Positions 1 through 9,106 of a DNA stretch of 64,000 nucleotides are shown here, piece by piece. The stretch is taken from assembly GCF_000346615.1 (NCBI RefSeq), contig NZ_ANNU01000008.1, forward strand, positions 124,001-188,000. The letters are read 5' to 3'. Each line of letters starts with the position of its first letter. Position 1 is the first letter of the stretch. Under the pieces are notes generated by a model that worked only from the letters and a program-made list of their open reading frames with translations, was not told the DNA's origin and did no database searches. Source of the DNA: Nafulsella turpanensis ZLM-10. Lineage in GTDB: Bacteria; Bacteroidota; Bacteroidia; Cytophagales; Cyclobacteriaceae. The translations under genes were made by a program, and so were the position numbers.

Positions 1-1
1 T

Positions 2-1021
2 CGTTTCATAGACCTGATCGACCTGAAGAAGTTTACCTGGCTGGTGGTGGGAGGCATGGTTGTATCCCTGCTGGTCTTTTCTCAGGCAAGGCATATTGTA
101 TTGCTGGTAATTGGCCTGTGGGGAATCCGCCTCTCGGGGCAGGGGCTGATGAGCCATACGGCGATTACCACAATGGGGCGCTATTTCGACCATGTGCGGG
201 GCAAGGCAATCAGTATTACCACCCTCGGTCATCCTGCAGGAAGTGCCGCCTTTCCTGTCCTGATTGCATTTAGCATTTCGTTTATCGGCTGGCGCTCTAC
301 CCTGCTCGCTTCAGCCGCTCTTGTTGCCTTTCTTTTACCTCCTGCCATAGCCTACCTGCTCAGAAACCAGCAAACAGATCCGGCTGCTTTCCGAAAAGAA
401 GAGGAGGAGAAGCCTGCAGTAAAAACAACAGAACGAACCATTTCTTACCAAACTATTATAAGGAATCGCTATTTCTGGCTGATTGCCCCCGGCACAATGG
501 CCCTACCCCTCCTCAATACTGCTCTCTTCTTTTACCAGATAGCGATAGGAAATGCTAAAGGATGGACGACGGAATGGGTAGCCGCCTCCTTTATTGCTTA
601 TGCCGTTGCCAGTGCCTTCTGCACCTTAGTCGCCGGGCAACTGGTCGACCGGCTGAGTGCTAAAAAGCTTTTTCCCTTCTACCTGTTCCCTCTGCTGCTT
701 GGTATTTTGCTACTCATTACTTCTTCAGCGATTTGGGTCCCTCCTGTTTACCTGACCTTAATGGGAATATCGTCTGGCTTTGGCAATACCACCAAATCGG
801 CTCTTCAGGCCGAAGCATTTGGAATAGAATATTTAGGCACCGTCCGGAGTCTCTTCACTGCCCTGATGGTCATTAGCACCGCCATAGGCCCCGCCGCATT
901 TGGCCTGCTGCTCGATGGGGGCTTTAGCTTTGAAGAGGTGCTTATGATCGCTGCTGTTTACCTCTCTCTCACCATTCTCTGGAACTTTCGGATTCTGTTT
1001 GCAAAGCCGGCAGCCAGTTAG
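2..1021 (+). CDS. MFS transporter, 5' end missing
   Basis: The reading frame is open from base 2, so the N-terminus lies outside the window and about 339 residues are visible. These form repeated hydrophobic helices split by a charged central loop rich in Lys and Glu around bases 370-430, the usual divide between the two six-helix halves of a major facilitator. The C-terminal half ends shortly after its last helix. The substrate cannot be told. The next gene, on the opposite strand, is another MFS member but shows no obvious close similarity to this one. An internal GTG at base 44 could be mistaken for the start, but the frame continues upstream with hydrophobic codons, so I treat the gene as truncated by the window edge. 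Confidence 0.85.
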   Translation, partial: RFIDLIDLKKFTWLVVGGMVVSLLVFSQARHIVLLVIGLWGIRLSGQGLMSHTAITTMGRYFDHVRGKAISITTLGHPAGSAAFPVLIAFSISFIGWRSTLLASAALVAFLLPPAIAYLLRNQQTDPAAFRKEEEEKPAVKTTERTISYQTIIRNRYFWLIAPGTMALPLLNTALFFYQIAIGNAKGWTTEWVAASFIAYAVASAFCTLVAGQLVDRLSAKKLFPFYLFPLLLGILLLITSSAIWVPPVYLTLMGISSGFGNTTKSALQAEAFGIEYLGTVRSLFTALMVISTAIGPAAFGLLLDGGFSFEEVLMIAAVYLSLTILWNFRILFAKPAAS

Positions 1022-1122
1022 TTTTTTATGCAGGTTTTCCCGCCAGAGCCACTTCATTAGCGACTTAAGAAGGGGACTTATTGGAAAGAGGGCTGCTACC
1101 TTTTCCTCCTTCTTCCTACTCC

Positions 1123-2298
1123 TTAGTTAACAGTTTCGGCAAAAACACCGGTGTTTTTTAGTTGCCCCCTCCTTTTTTCCAAAATTACTATAGCCGTAAT
1201 CGCCAGGCCAACCAAGGCCACAAGGGTAAAAGAGGCTCTCAGGGAGAGCAAATCGGCAATAAAGCCAATCAGCGGAGGGCCGGAAAGAAAACCAAAATAA
1301 CCGATGGTGGAAACGGTAGCCAGGGCAATGCCACTGGTAAAGCCTTTTACCTGCCCTACCAGTGTAAAGGTTAAGGGTATAACCGAGGAGGTACCCGCCC
1401 CTACAAGCAGAAAGCCAATAATACCGGTAATGAGGTAGGGAAAGAGCACTGCAACCAGCAGGCCCATGAAAATAAGCAGTCCGCTGGCCTGAATAATGAT
1501 GCTGGAGCCAAACCGATTGGTGAAATAGTCAGAAACAAATCTGCCTGTCGCCATCATACCCATAAAAGCCATATAACCGGCTACAACCAAACCCTCTTCT
1601 GCCCCAATTACCTGCTCAAAATATACTGCACTCCAGTCGAACATACAGCCTTCGCTAAGCAGGCCACAAAACGCTATTCCTCCAAGTACCAGCAACTGTC
1701 GGTTGGGTTTCTTCCAGAGTTTTCGGTTCCCTTTCCGTTCATCTCGCTCATTATTGAGGAAGGGATAGCTCATGAGCAAAGAAATAATAACAGCGCCAGA
1801 AACCAGGTAAAAATGGGTAGCTGTGGCCAATCCTGCCGAAAGCGCCAACACCCCTAAGCCAGCCCCGCAAAAGCCAGCAAGGCTCCACAAGCCATGAAAG
1901 GAAGACATGATTACTTTCCCATACTTATTTTGAATCAGCAGGGCCTGGGCATTATTCGAAATATTAATGAGATTGGCAGCTATCCCAAATATCAGCAGGC
2001 TTCCTAACAAAAAGGGAACTGTTGCCGCAGAGCCCAGGAGAGCCAGCCCCAGGGAAAAGAGCAGAATCCCTGCCGTAGAAGAAAGCTTGCTCCCGAATTT
2101 ATCGACAATAACTCCAGATAATGGCAAAGCAAATAAAGCACCCACCGGCCTGACGAGCAAAACCGCTCCCAGCTCACTATCGCTAAAATCAAAGCTGTCT
2201 TTTATATCCGGGATTCGGGAGGCCCATGTGGAAAAGCACAGACCGCTCAGAAAAAATAATACATTAAGGGCGATTCGTTCTTTGGTTCTTTTCTTCAT
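1123..2298 (-). CDS. MFS transporter, YbjJ-like
   Basis: This is a 391-residue inner-membrane protein with about twelve hydrophobic helices, the normal MFS length. After helix 2 it has a motif-A-like loop (GVIVDKFGSK, about residues 62-71), and a basic central loop lies near residues 186-200. The N-terminal ASRIPDIK after helix 1 resembles the YbjJ/FucP-like sugar or drug branch, but no substrate can be assigned. It ends convergently with the preceding MFS gene. An 18-bp perfect palindrome (about 1141-1158) lies inside its last codons and may help terminate transcription. It is transcribed away from the Mut7-C gene only 14 bases upstream on the same strand, so the two are probably co-transcribed. 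Confidence 0.85.
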   Translation of the reverse strand: MKKRTKERIALNVLFFLSGLCFSTWASRIPDIKDSFDFSDSELGAVLLVRPVGALFALPLSGVIVDKFGSKLSSTAGILLFSLGLALLGSAATVPFLLGSLLIFGIAANLINISNNAQALLIQNKYGKVIMSSFHGLWSLAGFCGAGLGVLALSAGLATATHFYLVSGAVIISLLMSYPFLNNERDERKGNRKLWKKPNRQLLVLGGIAFCGLLSEGCMFDWSAVYFEQVIGAEEGLVVAGYMAFMGMMATGRFVSDYFTNRFGSSIIIQASGLLIFMGLLVAVLFPYLITGIIGFLLVGAGTSSVIPLTFTLVGQVKGFTSGIALATVSTIGYFGFLSGPPLIGFIADLLSLRASFTLVALVGLAITAIVILEKRRGQLKNTGVFAETVN

Positions 2299-2312
2299 TA
2301 AATCATAAATGC

Positions 2313-3077
2313 TTAATATTTCCTGGCTTGAAGGAACTCCCCTTCCACCCTCCTGATAAACTCCTGCATTCGCTCATAATGAGAGCCCTTCCAGTACACC
2401 CTCCTGCAGGACTGGCATTGAAAAAATTCTTCAAAAAACTGCCTGGTTTTAGGCGGCAGTTGATCGATTACCGCTGCCTTTGGCACTGGCTCTATACGAC
2501 CATTGCAGGCGATACAGCGACTGAGGGGATTTAACTCCTGCTCTAAAGTAAAATGGCGCACTACTTCCAGTAATTGTTCTTCCGGCTGTTGCGAACGGAG
2601 CCAGTAGCCCCACACTATGGATTTATGCTTTAGCAAGCCCCGATCGCGGGTTAAAACAATTCGGGCTTCTTTCTCTGCAATGGCGGCAATTTCGGGGTCT
2701 GAATAATTGTTTTCGTAGCAGCAGTTAAAGCCCAGCATTCGCATGGACCGGACCAGCTTCCCAAGGTGCACATCGGCTATGAATTTTGCCGGCCCCACAT
2801 ACTCTGGTCGTAGCCGGTATTCTTTAGTTAGCTGAAGGTGATGTCCTGGAGGATATACTTTTAGCTGATCCCCGGTATTGAGCGGGTCCATGAGCTGTGC
2901 CGGCTGTCCATTCAGCAGTATAGCCGCCACTTCGGGGTGTGGCACGCCCAAGGCTTCCATGGCATCTTTAAGGGCCGGCTTATCCTGGAAGGAATAGTGT
3001 AGCTGCCTGTTCCGTTTTTCGGGAGGCAGAAAATCATTGAGGGAACCATAAAAGTAAAAACTGGCCGACTGCTGCAT
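2313..3077 (-). CDS. Mut7-C RNase-domain protein with N-terminal ubiquitin-like domain
   Basis: The 254-residue protein has three parts. Residues 1-85 resemble the Mut7-C-associated ubiquitin-like fold (strand-rich, ending LKVYPPGHH). Residues 95-185 are the PIN-like Mut7-C domain, with acidic residues D102 and D145 in the patterns FIADVHLGKL and VLTRDRGLL. A C-terminal zinc ribbon uses C188, C191, C221 and C224. The family is predicted to be an RNase by relationship to the C-terminus of exonuclease Mut7; its bacterial role is not established. The gene sits 14 bases upstream of an MFS gene on the same strand, which probably reflects simple co-transcription. A ribosome site is not obvious, as is usual in Bacteroidota. 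Confidence 0.85.
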   Translation of the reverse strand: MQQSASFYFYGSLNDFLPPEKRNRQLHYSFQDKPALKDAMEALGVPHPEVAAILLNGQPAQLMDPLNTGDQLKVYPPGHHLQLTKEYRLRPEYVGPAKFIADVHLGKLVRSMRMLGFNCCYENNYSDPEIAAIAEKEARIVLTRDRGLLKHKSIVWGYWLRSQQPEEQLLEVVRHFTLEQELNPLSRCIACNGRIEPVPKAAVIDQLPPKTRQFFEEFFQCQSCRRVYWKGSHYERMQEFIRRVEGEFLQARKY

Positions 3078-3218
3078 ATAAGTGTTCCACTAGGGCTGTA
3101 AAAGCATCTTCCTCTTATTCAACTGCACAACGACGCGCTGGTTTACTGCAGGAGTAAAAGGAATCAAAAGTTTGGCCATCGCACAAGGAATTAATGAACC
3201 GAATGGACAGCTGCTTAA

Positions 3219-3254
3219 ATAAAAAAGAGACTGCCCGCAAATAGGCAGCCTCTT
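3219..3254 (-). terminator. Rho-independent terminator
   Basis: An 11-bp stem (3225-3235 with 3244-3254, one mismatch), an 8-base loop and a run of T on the minus strand lie 30 bases past the stop of the lipoprotein gene ending at 3284. Confidence 0.8.
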
Positions 3255-3283
3255 AACAGATATAACAGAAGTGTAATTTATTC

Positions 3284-4000
3284 TTAGAGTACTTCCACCA
3301 ACTCCCCGCAGGCTACTGGTAGCGTAGCTACATATTCGGCTCCTTCAGTTCCAGGAGGCACTATCATATTGTCTTTCACATAGGCGCCATGCAGTACTAT
3401 TACTCTGTCTTCAAGAGAAAGGTTTGCCAGACTTTGCTTTCCGTCATTAGACTTATCAATAGCCATCAACATCGCCTTTAAGGAAGTAAATTCTATATAG
3501 CTAATCATGCCGTTTGCATTCGCCATAGGGAATTCCTGCACCGTTAGAGGCACTAATTCACTATCCAAAGGAACTAAAACAGGTCCGTAAAAAGGTAAAC
3601 CTTCAGGAAGGGTCAATAAGCCATCTTCTCCGGCGGCACTCATTGGCGGGCAAACCGCATTTTTAGGATCTTTATCCATAAAGCCAAAACCGTGGATGTG
3701 CTGAGGGTGAACCATGTTGGGAACCAGACCATCTGCTTTAACCAATACTTCAAATTGTCCATCCTTCATGTACTCGATTACTACTTCGCCCGTAACACCT
3801 GAGTTATTAAGTCCACCAAGCTCAGCCACGAAAGTTCTTGCTTCCTGCTCTTCCTTTACTTTATCGACTACCTCTTCTACATCGTTAAACTGCTCACAGC
3901 TGAACAAAAAGGCGCTCATCATTAGGGCAGTAAAAAGTTTAACTACTTTGGAGGAATGCTTCTTAAAAGCTCCGGGGTAAAAATTGTTCTTCATTTTCAT
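3284..4000 (-). CDS. Lipoprotein with CHRD-like His motif
   Basis: The 238-residue protein has a basic N-terminus, a hydrophobic segment and a lipobox cysteine at C35 (FLFSC), so it should be anchored in a membrane facing the periplasm. A coiled, acidic linker follows, then a strand-rich domain with H98, H101 and H103 in HPQHIHG. This recalls CHRD or Cu/Zn superoxide dismutase-type domains, where such histidines sit at a metal site. I do not see the complete set of superoxide dismutase ligands, so enzymatic activity is not claimed. The gene stands alone between a terminator and a 477-base intergenic stretch. Function unknown. Confidence 0.6.
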   Translation of the reverse strand: MKMKNNFYPGAFKKHSSKVVKLFTALMMSAFLFSCEQFNDVEEVVDKVKEEQEARTFVAELGGLNNSGVTGEVVIEYMKDGQFEVLVKADGLVPNMVHPQHIHGFGFMDKDPKNAVCPPMSAAGEDGLLTLPEGLPFYGPVLVPLDSELVPLTVQEFPMANANGMISYIEFTSLKAMLMAIDKSNDGKQSLANLSLEDRVIVLHGAYVKDNMIVPPGTEGAEYVATLPVACGELVEVL

Positions 4001-4477
4001 AATGTTTAGAGTTATAATTAAAAAATGTTAAAAAGTTATCTGTTCATAGACCTGAAATTCTAATTCTCTACAGTCCCACCCAGTTAAAATGGCATGTTTC
4101 TTTGCTCGTAATTATAAGTTAATATTGATGGTCGAACAGAAGGTTCAGCAGAAGTGTTTAAAAAATTAATCCAATTTGTTGGTATTTTAATTAACTTATA
4201 ATCAAACGGTTGTAATATATTTAACTAAGAAAAGCGCAACACCAGAGACTGCTATTCTGGCGAAACAATATACATGCCACCAAAAAAGCATAGACGGCAT
4301 TTAGGAAACTTCACAGGCCATCAGCTAAAAAATATTTTTAGAAATGGATAAAAATCCGGCGAGCCTGATACCCGGTGAAAATACTGGCGTGAAATGGACA
4401 GGAGAAATACGGGGAAGGGTAAACTTTAGCTTTGAAGCAGGTGGATTGGCTCAAATCAACAGCCGGATAGGCAAGGT
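4001..4477. other. Intergenic region with a spaced inverted repeat
   Basis: This is the AT-rich upstream region of the lipoprotein gene to its left. It contains a perfect 13-bp inverted repeat, ATTATAAGTTAAT at 4111-4123 and its complement at 4190-4202, separated by 66 bases. No gene was recognised; the short rightward reading frame starting at 4344 runs into the coding sequence of the next gene and has no family features. Confidence 0.6.
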
Positions 4478-5353
4478 TTATTTCACCTTCCTGAAAATAA
4501 ACGTTCTTGTATCGGGGGCAGACAAGTGAAAGAATCCTTTACCGCCCATTACATTGCTGGGGTAATTTAAAGGCTCACTTAAAAACTGAATAAAGTCGAG
4601 CTGCTGATCTGTCCGCAGCTTCATGAATTCATAATAATCTGCACTGATGCTGGAAAGTGAAACGGCAACAGTATCTCCCAGGCCATAGTTGTATTCGGAA
4701 ATATCGATTTCCTCACTGTGCCGGCTCTCCTTAAAGGAAGCATCATCCAGAAGAAGGGTAAAGGTATTGGGACTGATGGCATTTCTGATAAAATCTTCCG
4801 CAGTAAGGTGCTGAACATTTATCATGTAGTAGTTCTTTTGGGCCGGATCAAGAAAAGAATAGCTCACCTCCGCCAGGGTATCATCATACATATTTACATT
4901 GAGTTCCGCTGCAACTGCCTCGAAGCTCACCTGCTCCTGAACAGTAGTGGTGGCCGTTACCACTCCCAAACTTTCACTTTCAACCCTCAGCTCATAGGTT
5001 TCTCCTGCACTAAAGGGGATAGAAAGCCCTCCGTAAAGGCCACTTTCCAGATTTTTTAAAGTATCAGTACCTGCAGGGCCGGTTATGGTAACAAGGGCAT
5101 CGGCTACAGCAATTTGCCTGAGCACTTCCTCAGGGTCACTATCTTCACTTGCTTCCAGGGCTCCAAATGTGCGGGTAAGCCAAATAACAATAGAATTGTC
5201 GGGGGTTAGCTGGGTGGAGACTACAATTTCCGGCTTAACGGCAGGGATATCCTCTACTTCTAAAGGGTCAGGCACACAGGCCGTCAGCCACAGCCCCAAC
5301 AGCAAACTGCACGTAATTCTGAAACATAAGCCTGAAAAAAACTTCTCCATCAA
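4478..5353 (-). CDS. DUF4249 lipoprotein, partner of TonB receptor
   Basis: The 291-residue protein has a signal peptide with lipobox cysteine C26 (LTACVPD). It continues with the pattern typical of DUF4249 proteins: an early ...VEDIPAVKPEIVVSTQL segment followed by repeated beta strands with Gly- and Thr-rich turns. DUF4249 proteins are encoded next to carboxypeptidase-regulatory-domain TonB receptors in Bacteroidota and probably act as surface lipoproteins in outer-membrane uptake. Here the receptor gene ends only 11 bases upstream on the same strand, so the two form one operon. The ligand is unknown. Confidence 0.85.
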   Translation of the reverse strand: MMEKFFSGLCFRITCSLLLGLWLTACVPDPLEVEDIPAVKPEIVVSTQLTPDNSIVIWLTRTFGALEASEDSDPEEVLRQIAVADALVTITGPAGTDTLKNLESGLYGGLSIPFSAGETYELRVESESLGVVTATTTVQEQVSFEAVAAELNVNMYDDTLAEVSYSFLDPAQKNYYMINVQHLTAEDFIRNAISPNTFTLLLDDASFKESRHSEEIDISEYNYGLGDTVAVSLSSISADYYEFMKLRTDQQLDFIQFLSEPLNYPSNVMGGKGFFHLSAPDTRTFIFRKVK

Positions 5354-5364
5354 TGGTTTATAAG

Positions 5365-7653
5365 CTAAAAATGAAACCCAAAGTTAATAAACGGCAGCAA
5401 ACCAAACAGGCCTGGCTGAATGTACCGGAGTGAGCCATCAATTTCATCCTGTTCAATAAAAATGCCAATAGGGCTGGCTCTGTTGTAAAGATTATTAACC
5501 CCTGCAAAGAGGTTCCACCTAAACCTGTTATCCGGATTATTCTGATACCTGATACCTAAATCGAGGCGGTGCGTATCGGACAGCTTTACTTCGTTTATAC
5601 CCGAGTAGAGTGGAATAATATCTACCCCAGATAATACCGGCGATATTACCACATACTGCCCTATAACAGGTGTAAACCTGGAGCCGGAAATATATTCCCA
5701 CACCATGGAGGCCGACCAGCGATTACTTAGCTTATACTGCATTACCAGGGCCCCGTTGTGCCTCCGATCGTAACGGGACGGAAACCAGTTACCGCTATTA
5801 ATTTCATTGTACTGCCTCCACGACCAGGCCAGCGTATAGCTTAACCAACCGGTAAGGCTTCCTGCTTCTTTCCGCAGCAGCAACTCCAATCCATAGGCAC
5901 GCCCTTTTCCCTGAATCAGCTTCGATTCGAAATCCGGATTCAGAACCAGGTTAGTACCTTCTTCAAAACCTATAAGGTCGGTCATGCTTTTATAATAAGC
6001 TTCAGCCGACAGGAAAATTTTAGGTTCTGTTAAAAAGTTTTGCCAGGCCATTGATACCTGATGCGCCTTTTGAGGCTGAATACTATCTGTTACTGTGTAC
6101 CAGATATCGGTAGGTGTTGAAATGGCAGAATTAGAAATCCGGTGCATATATTGCGCCATGCGGGAGTAGCTAAGCTTAAGCGCCTGGTTTTCCTGTAATG
6201 CATAACGAGCAAAAAAACGTGGTTCAGGAATAACATATTCCTTTTCCTGTACTAGGCCTGCAGATACTCTAACTCCAGTGCCGAATAGCCATCGATCGGA
6301 CAGCTGCCAGTCATGCTGCAGGTAGGCAGCCACTTCATGAGCCACAATTCCTTCTGCGACACTGTTGTCTAAAAAATCGGTAAAGAGTCCGGTTGAGCTT
6401 ACCACATTCGGGCTTACGCCATGACGGATCCACTCGAAGCCTGACTGCAGCCTTCCCTCCTCGCCAGCTGTTTTCTTCTGAAAAGAAAACTTTAATCCAT
6501 AATCCTCTATATTGGAAAAAGCCTTTAACTGATCCTCCTGAAAAATATTGATGATGCTGTAATCAAAAGAGGTGTGGAAAAGCGAAAGATCAGTATTCCA
6601 GCCCCCGGGGTTCCAGTGGCGCCACCGGGCTACCTGACTTTTACTGGCGGCAGTATAGGTAGAGGTAAAGCCATAGTTATCCTCATCTTCGGCCTGGGAA
6701 AGGTTTAGGTTATCCTCTCCTCTAAAGTAGCTAAAGGAAAACTGATCATAATTGGTAGGCTGGAAAATTACTTTCCCGTTAAGGTCGTAAAAGTAATAAG
6801 GGAGCTCCTGCCCGGTTAGTTTAATCACCTGGTCGACATAGGTTCTCCTCCCGGCCACCCATATACTTAATTTGTCTTTAAGCAGGGGTTGCTCCACAAA
6901 CAGGCGGGAGGCAATCAGTCCAATATTCCCGGCCACATGCGTTTTTGGAGCCACTTTATTGCGCGAAGTAATGTCCAGGATAGAAGATAGCCTTCCCCCG
7001 TATTCAGCAGGAAATCCACCGGTAATGGCCTCCGTTTTTTCGAGCACATCAGGATTGAACACAGAGATAAACCCGAAAAGGTGACTGGTATTATAAATGG
7101 GAGCCCCGTCTAATAACACAAGGTTTTGGTCGGCAGCACCTCCCCGAACAAAAAAGTCGCTGCTCCCCTCCATTCCCCGAACGGTTCCGGGCAGCAATTG
7201 TACGGTTTTAATAATATCTGCTTCCCCTCCCATAACAGGTATAGCGGAGATATCTTTCCTGGATAAAGTAGTGGTGCCTGTACGGCCGGAACGAAGCAGG
7301 TTTTCCAGAGAGTAAGGGTTGGCAGTGACGGCCACTTCCCGTAGCTGCCCGATGACCGGGTTTAGAAAGAAAGCAACCGATGTATCCTTTGAAAGTAGCA
7401 GGTTAGAGAAGTAGCTCTCATAGCCAGTATAGGACACTCTGATGGATTTATAACCGGCTTTTAATTTAACAGAAAAATAACCCTCCAGATCAGAGGGTAT
7501 AAATATGCTGTCTGGCAGAATAAAGATAGTGGCGTGCGGTAAGTTCTCCCCACCAGCCTCTTTAACCACCCCTTTCAGCTGAACGGTTTGCCCGAAAAGA
7601 AGGACAGGAAACCATAAAAAAAGAAGGAGGTTAGCAAAAGTAGCAACCTTCAT
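5365..7653 (-). CDS. TonB-dependent receptor with carboxypeptidase-like regulatory domain
   Basis: This outer-membrane receptor has a signal peptide (hydrophobic core followed by FGQ), then a roughly 85-residue carboxypeptidase-regulatory-like beta domain starting VQLKGVVKEAGG. Next comes a plug domain with IKTVQLLPGTVRG and FFVRGGAADQN, then a beta-barrel ending in an aromatic residue (NFGFHF). The frame is open upstream to 7728, but I prefer the ATG at 7653 because it gives a normal signal peptide; starts at 7668 or 7728 remain possible. It is co-transcribed with the DUF4249 lipoprotein. It is expected to import an unidentified ligand using TonB energy. No sigma or anti-sigma gene is adjacent, and no signalling domain is seen at the N-terminus. 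Confidence 0.9.
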   Translation of the reverse strand: MKVATFANLLLFLWFPVLLFGQTVQLKGVVKEAGGENLPHATIFILPDSIFIPSDLEGYFSVKLKAGYKSIRVSYTGYESYFSNLLLSKDTSVAFFLNPVIGQLREVAVTANPYSLENLLRSGRTGTTTLSRKDISAIPVMGGEADIIKTVQLLPGTVRGMEGSSDFFVRGGAADQNLVLLDGAPIYNTSHLFGFISVFNPDVLEKTEAITGGFPAEYGGRLSSILDITSRNKVAPKTHVAGNIGLIASRLFVEQPLLKDKLSIWVAGRRTYVDQVIKLTGQELPYYFYDLNGKVIFQPTNYDQFSFSYFRGEDNLNLSQAEDEDNYGFTSTYTAASKSQVARWRHWNPGGWNTDLSLFHTSFDYSIINIFQEDQLKAFSNIEDYGLKFSFQKKTAGEEGRLQSGFEWIRHGVSPNVVSSTGLFTDFLDNSVAEGIVAHEVAAYLQHDWQLSDRWLFGTGVRVSAGLVQEKEYVIPEPRFFARYALQENQALKLSYSRMAQYMHRISNSAISTPTDIWYTVTDSIQPQKAHQVSMAWQNFLTEPKIFLSAEAYYKSMTDLIGFEEGTNLVLNPDFESKLIQGKGRAYGLELLLRKEAGSLTGWLSYTLAWSWRQYNEINSGNWFPSRYDRRHNGALVMQYKLSNRWSASMVWEYISGSRFTPVIGQYVVISPVLSGVDIIPLYSGINEVKLSDTHRLDLGIRYQNNPDNRFRWNLFAGVNNLYNRASPIGIFIEQDEIDGSLRYIQPGLFGLLPFINFGFHF

Positions 7654-7981
7654 ACTCCTGCTGCTCATTGATTGAATCCTTCCGGAGCATTTTTCTGCTG
7701 GCGTAGAGAAAGTCGTTGCTAATTTCATGGGCTTAGGGCTACCACATAAGAACAGTGCCTGCTAAAGGATGTTTTAAAGAAGAAGCTTCCAGCTAATCAA
7801 AAGAAGCCTCCTGCAAAATAGCAAAAAACAGAAACATTCAGCTTGTAATGAGGCATCCGGTCTTCCCGGTAACAAAATTGATGGCTTTAAAGCAGAATTC
7901 CCTTCCTCCAGATTTCTTTACATAAAGCGATGAAGATCTTTCAGAAGACTTGGCCAAGGATGGTTCACCAGACGAAACCCT
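7654..7981. other. Intergenic region, no gene seen
   Basis: This is the upstream region of the TonB receptor gene and the area past the end of that gene's left-running neighbour. Its right part is probably the terminator zone of nothing more than the adjacent hydrolase's upstream partner. I see no convincing reading frame, RNA or strong hairpin. Confidence 0.4.
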
Positions 7982-8662
7982 TTAATCCGAAATTTCACCC
8001 TTAACATAAGGAGCCAGCACTGACTGCCATACTTTATACCCCTGCTCATTCATATGAAGTTTGTCTTTCTTAAAGATGTGTTTATATACCTCCCCTTCTT
8101 TATTGAGCATGGGCGTCCATATGTCTGCAAAAAGAGTTAGTGGCGTTTCTTCAGCATATTCCTTTAGCAGGCTGTTAAATTCCTCATACTGCTCTTTCAT
8201 TTCCCACCTTGCCACACTCGGTTTTACAGAAATAAATACCACCGGCACCCCTGGAAGCTCTTCTGCTATTCTTTGGCGAAGTTCTTTTGCTTCATTCAAA
8301 ATATCCCCTGGCTTTTCATCATACCATAAATCGTTATCGCCTTCGTAAACAAAAATTCTGGAAGGCTTATAAGAGTAGATAAGCCTGTTATCGTAATAAA
8401 GGAGGTCGGAGAACTCTGAGCCACCCATCCCTCTGTTCAATATCCTTTCTTCAGGAAAATCATCAGCAAGAGTATTCCAATGGGCAATGGAGGAGCTGCC
8501 TACAAATAATATTGCTCCTTCTTCTGGAGGACTCTTCTTATCCAGGGCTTCAAACTGCTGAACAGTTTCTTCAAATCGTTTTGGTCCTAATTCGCTGCTA
8601 TCCATGTCTCCGCAGGCTTGAAGTAAAAAAAATACCGCAACAAGAGTTATTAAAAACTTCAT
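7982..8662 (-). CDS. SGNH/GDSL-family hydrolase lipoprotein
   Basis: The 226-residue protein has a signal peptide and lipobox cysteine at C17 (LLQACG). The SGNH blocks are visible. Block I is FVGSSSI with the candidate nucleophile serine near residues 56-58, block II is NRGMGGS, block III is YEGDND (G108, N110), and block V is DKLHMNEQGY with the catalytic Asp and His. It is therefore probably an extracytoplasmic esterase or lipase acting on acyl or acetyl groups; the substrate is unknown. The frame is open to 8800, but the ATG at 8662 directly begins the signal peptide and is preceded by AAGGAAA, so it is the start. It has no close operon partner. Confidence 0.88.
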   Translation of the reverse strand: MKFLITLVAVFFLLQACGDMDSSELGPKRFEETVQQFEALDKKSPPEEGAILFVGSSSIAHWNTLADDFPEERILNRGMGGSEFSDLLYYDNRLIYSYKPSRIFVYEGDNDLWYDEKPGDILNEAKELRQRIAEELPGVPVVFISVKPSVARWEMKEQYEEFNSLLKEYAEETPLTLFADIWTPMLNKEGEVYKHIFKKDKLHMNEQGYKVWQSVLAPYVKGEISD

Positions 8663-9106
8663 AAGAAATTTCCTTTTGGGCCTACCCTGAAATTTAGCAC
8701 ATAAAGAATGAGGGCTATGCAAGGCAGATTTAAAATTAAAATTTTTAGAGAAAGAAAAGAAAGGTGTGTAGCGTGAATTAAACGGAAGCACAACAGGCAT
8801 AAGGCCGGATGAAATCTATCAACTATATACTGCCATGCTTATACGGTAAAACTCACATATTTTCCGGGCCTGTTTGAAGGAATAAGTATCTAAAAAAGAA
8901 ACGGGAAAACTTAGTACATGTTTTCAAAACTTTATCGTTAGAAGTAAGTAGTTGAATATGGAATCGGACACAAACTGAATACAACTGATAGTTACTCCAA
9001 TGTGAACAACTAGCTAAATATCCTCCCTTTTTAAACGCACCAGGCGCTTTTTCAGTCCGATTTTATCCTGCTTTTTCTAAGTGTTTTCAGAACCCACCTA
9101 ATCGGT
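8663..9106. other. Divergent intergenic region
   Basis: This 444-base region lies between the leftward SGNH hydrolase and the rightward zinc-ribbon/USP gene. It should carry promoters for both. I could not identify a convincing Bacteroidota -33/-7 pair, an RNA gene or a repeat. Confidence 0.4.

Noticed and set aside
4344-4529. Short rightward reading frame
   Set aside because: It overlaps the DUF4249 gene end, has no family features and starts in AT-rich intergenic sequence.
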